Source of the DNA: Candidatus Thiosymbion ectosymbiont of Robbea hypermnestra
Lineage (GTDB): Bacteria > Pseudomonadota > Gammaproteobacteria > Chromatiales > Chromatiaceae
Length of the DNA stretch: 12,695 nucleotides
Assembly (NCBI GenBank): GCA_020443945.1
Contig: JAIZWN010000091.1
Span: 1-12,695 of the forward strand
Direction: 5' to 3'
Shown here: piece by piece, positions 12,622 through 12,695 of the stretch
Numbering within the stretch: position 1 is the stretch's first letter
Layout of the letters: each line of letters begins with the position of its first letter
Translations under genes and position numbers: made by a program
The notes under the pieces: model-generated
Seen by the model: the letters and a program-made list of their open reading frames with translations, nothing else
The model's database searches: none
What the model was told of the DNA's origin: nothing

Positions 12622-12695
12622 GATTCCTTGAGGGACCTGCATCTTTACAAATGAGTCAAGTTGGTGCGCTGCACAAAAACAGTTCTGTCTCTTGT

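Overview
The window carries a complete F1Fo ATP synthase operon of gammaproteobacterial order, atpI-B-E-F-H-A-[insert]-G-D-C, all on the + strand. A block of about 5.2 kb of foreign-looking, partly decayed DNA sits between atpA (ends 4631) and atpG (starts 9811). The GC-rich atp genes, their order and the subunit sequences (short subunit c with a single Asp carboxylate and no Na+-site residues, epsilon of 141 aa, gamma of 290 aa) point to a gammaproteobacterium. The subunit a N-terminus and the kind of intergenic repeats recall Chromatiales-type sulfur bacteria, but that placement is inference.

Layout. 1-392: no gene, two palindromic elements. 393-421: a good sigma70-type promoter. 467-4631: atpI, B, E, F, H, A with tight spacing. 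4632-9810: the insert. It contains two ~204-bp direct repeats (4689-4892 and 8996-9198). Between them lie a C-terminal PIN toxin fragment, a chimeric antitoxin-like gene, a PIN toxin gene broken by one frameshift, a nadS-like antitoxin fragment, a PD-(D/E)XK-like gene, an antitoxin remnant, an apparently intact RelE/HigB-like toxin with a NadS-like HTH antitoxin, a Uma2-type nuclease gene and a second PD-(D/E)XK-like gene of the first one's family. Beyond the right-hand repeat come an inverted-repeat element, a truncated third copy of the PD-(D/E)XK-like family, and a 66-nt near-perfect palindrome about 90 nt before atpG. 9811-12621: atpG, atpD, atpC.

How it works together. The atp genes would build one enzyme: AtpI (assembly factor), a/c/b (Fo), delta/alpha/gamma/beta/epsilon (F1). 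All recognisable inserted genes point the same way as the operon, so read-through could still feed atpGDC, but gamma, beta and epsilon are now more than 5 kb from the other subunits and may need their own promoter. The insert looks like a nested toxin-antitoxin and nuclease island built by repeated insertion and duplication. Internal repeats show that an antitoxin / toxin / nadS / nuclease-like unit occurs twice, with a third nuclease-like remnant. I see no transposase, integrase, tRNA, rRNA or CRISPR array.
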